A DNA stretch of 32,760 bases from Bacillota bacterium. GTDB taxonomy: Bacteria > Bacillota > UBA994. The translations under genes were made by a program, and so were the position numbers. The stretch lies in the NCBI GenBank assembly GCA_018333655.1, contig JAGXTJ010000009.1, forward strand, positions 1 to 32,760. The letters are read 5' to 3'. How positions within the stretch are numbered: the first letter of the stretch is position 1; each line of letters starts with the position of its first letter. This document shows, piece by piece, positions 31,294 through 32,760 of the stretch. The notes under the pieces are model-generated. The model saw only the letters and a list, made by a program, of their open reading frames with translations, was not told where the DNA came from and made no database searches.

Positions 31294-31656
31294 ATGGCAG
31301 TGACGAAAAACAGTGGCCTCGAGCCGTGCTCAACCCATTTTGCGCCCGCAACATTGGAGAGTCTGAAAGAGAAAATTCTCGAGGTAGTGGGCCTATCGGA
31401 GCTTTTCAAAGTTCTCGCTGACGAGACGCGCACCCAAATTCTTTACATTTTATCCGAGGGAGAAATGTGCACCTGTCATCTCGCCGAAGTGCTCGAAATG
31501 AGCTTGCCGGCGATTTCACATCATCTGCGCCTCTTACGCCTAACCCGCTTAGTGAGGAGCAGAAGAGAAGGAAAAATGGTCTACTATGCGCTAGATGACG
31601 AGCATGTCCTGCACCTCATTCGCGAGGCGCAGGCGCATTTTGCGGAAGAACGCTAA
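31294..31656 (+). CDS. ArsR/SmtB-family metal-sensing repressor (CadC-like)
   Basis: About 120 residues with the winged helix LSELFKVLADETRTQILYILSEGEMCTCHLAEVLEMSLPAISHHLRLL. The MCTC pair is the alpha-3 metal site of CadC-type Cd/Pb/Zn sensors, and an N-terminal Cys (PCSTHF) could complete it. The C-terminal helix also has D-x-H-x10-H-x2-E (DEH...H..E), the alpha-5 zinc site of SmtB/CzrA. Both sites therefore look intact. The start is uncertain: ATG 31294, ATG 31276 and GTG 31300 are all possible and none has a strong ribosome-binding site. A P-type ATPase gene follows, the usual target. Confidence 0.88.
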   Translation: MAVTKNSGLEPCSTHFAPATLESLKEKILEVVGLSELFKVLADETRTQILYILSEGEMCTCHLAEVLEMSLPAISHHLRLLRLTRLVRSRREGKMVYYALDDEHVLHLIREAQAHFAEER

Positions 31657-31675
31657 CAGAAAGGGCGCGATCACA

Positions 31676-32647
31676 TTGAAGCACCATGAAGCCGAACAGC
31701 ACGAATGTGCAAAGTGCTCGCTCGAACAGCCACTTGAAGGCAGTCGCTCTGCCTCTAACCAGAGGCTCATTCCGATTGGTCTCTCGCTCTCTTTACTCGT
31801 CGTGGGCATGCTTATGCCGCCTCTCCCGCTGTGGTCTGTGCTCGTCCTGTCTATATCGTACATCATCGTAGGCTGGCCCATTATCCGCCATGCGGGGCGG
31901 AATATCTTGCGTGGTCAAGTTTTTGACGAATATGGCTTAATGACAATTGCCACTTTTGGGGCCATAGCCCTCGGTGAATTCCCAGAGGCTGTCGCTGTGA
32001 TGGTATTCTTTTCGATAGGCGAATATTTTCAAGAGCGCGCCGTAGATAATTCGCGCCGCTCCATAAAAGCGCTCTTAAGCTTGCGCCCTGACTATGCCAA
32101 CTTAAAAAATGGCGAGGTAGTCACCGCTGTCGCCCCAGAGAGCGTCAGCGTGGGGCAAGTGATTGTTGTCAGGCCGGGCGAGCGGGTACCACTCGACGGT
32201 ATAGTGCGCGAAGGTGAGTCCTTACTCGATACATCGCCCCTCACGGGTGAATCAATTCCCCGTGTGGTTACAGTTGGCCATGAAATTCTCGCCGGCACAA
32301 TCAATCAAGCAGGATTACTAGAGGTTGAAGTCACCAAGATCTACGCCAACTCTACTGTAGCCAAGATACTAGAGCTAGTGGAGCAAGCTAGTGAGCGCAA
32401 GGCCTCTACAGAACGATTTATCACCTCCTTCGCTCGCTACTACACCCCTGCCGTAGTGGTAGGAGCGGCACTGCTCGCGCTTCTGCCTCCACTCCTTATT
32501 CCTGGGCAAACCTTTGCTGTGTGGGTGTACCGCGCCCTAGTCATGCTCGTCATCTCATGTCCCTGTGCTTTAGTCGTTTCGGTGCCCTTAAGTTATTTTG
32601 GCGGCATCGGGGCGGCTAGCCGGCAAGGTATTTTATCCCGACTTTGA
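31676..32647 (+). pseudogene. cadA: Truncated CadA-type heavy-metal P1B ATPase
   Basis: TTG 31676 with AAAGGG upstream begins a His- and Cys-containing N-terminus (KHHEAEQHECAKC, a metal-binding tail). Membrane helices, the actuator motif DTSPLTGESIP and the ion-binding SCPCALVVSVPLSYFGGIGAASRQGIL follow, all normal for Cd/Zn/Pb exporters. Then the frame reads SRL and stops. The phosphorylation motif DKTGT, the nucleotide-binding domain and the last helices are missing, so only about 323 of the expected 600-700 residues remain. No other frame continues the homology, so this is a break by insertion or deletion and not a frameshift. The gene cannot encode a working pump in this form. Confidence 0.85.
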
Positions 32648-32662
32648 CAGCAAACCCTTATG

Positions 32663-32713
32663 AAAAGGACCGCAAACCCTTGTGTACGCAGGCGGATGCG
32701 GTCTTTTTGTTTT
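32663..32713 (+). terminator. Intrinsic terminator after the cadA break
   Basis: AAAAGGACCGCA (32663-32674) pairs with TGCGGTCTTTTT (32697-32708) over 12 positions including one G-T, followed by GTTTT. The first arm lies next to a direct repeat of GCAAACCCTT (32650-32659 and 32672-32681). It could belong to foreign DNA inserted into cadA or to a fused neighbouring unit. Confidence 0.6.
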
Positions 32714-32760
32714 AACCTAAATGTGTAGGGTAACGGCTCATTTTTTGACCGCAGCTAAAA

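Noticed and set aside
32634-32719. Short open frame after the cadA break as a continuing protein
   Set aside because: Its translation shows no P-type ATPase motif and it includes a strong terminator.
1-32760. CRISPR array, tRNA or rRNA genes
   Set aside because: No regularly spaced direct repeats and no tRNA-like or rRNA-like stretches were recognised.

Overview
The window looks like chromosomal DNA of an anaerobic member of the Bacillota, class Clostridia or a close relative. The evidence is a strong GGAGG ribosome-binding site at most genes, frequent GTG/TTG starts, PyrR-type attenuators on the pyrimidine genes, the dihydroorotate dehydrogenase 1B pair PyrD/PyrK, an [FeFe]-hydrogenase maturation operon (hydG-hydE-hydF with a TM1266-type regulator), a FapA-like protein and a stalk-domain surface protein. 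I cannot name the species from the sequence.

Region 1 (1-5663) is accessory. An IS3-family transposase remnant runs directly into a 25-residue Cys-rich peptide gene that has a near-ideal ribosome-binding site. It is followed by a radical SAM/SPASM enzyme, a GNAT acetyltransferase and two half-size ABC exporters, all on the + strand and tightly packed. I read this as an uncharacterised ribosomal peptide (RiPP) system of the ranthipeptide or Cys-rich-peptide/CcpM type. It is the most interesting locus in the window.

Region 2 (5739-16495) is mostly housekeeping: a beta-CASP metallo-beta-lactamase ribonuclease, then the pyrimidine genes split into a minus-strand operon pyrC-pyrF-pyrK-pyrD-pyrE and a plus-strand operon pyrB-pyrI. 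The two operons are separated by a stalk-domain surface protein and murJ. Each has its own sigma-A-like promoter and its own PyrR-style attenuator with PyrR loop, antiterminator and terminator. pyrR itself is not in the window.

Region 3 (16570-19560) holds redox and regulatory genes: a nitroreductase-like protein, an Fe-S protein with a CRP/FNR-like palindrome at about -41.5, a small anchored protein of unknown function, and a MarR regulator with a C-terminal four-Cys motif. A 397-base gap (19561-19957) follows. It holds a candidate structured RNA, a perfect 7-bp inverted repeat and a 102-bp CCACAGAG-type inverted repeat.

Region 4 (19958-23940) is the H-cluster maturation operon on the minus strand. 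Its 5' leader can form mutually exclusive helices and a terminator-like hairpin, so it may be a cis-regulatory RNA. No hydrogenase structural gene is present here.

Region 5 (24065-31166) contains galE, an unrecognised three-helix membrane protein, a DppA-type M55 D-aminopeptidase, an MBOAT O-acyltransferase with a GSSQ/SGNH-like partner (probable acylation of an extracellular glycan), and a FapA-family protein.

Region 6 (31227-32760) is a metal-resistance unit: an ArsR/SmtB regulator with both CadC-like and SmtB-like metal ligands, followed by a CadA-type P-type ATPase that breaks off after the CPC motif and is therefore a fragment.

No rRNA, tRNA or CRISPR array was seen.
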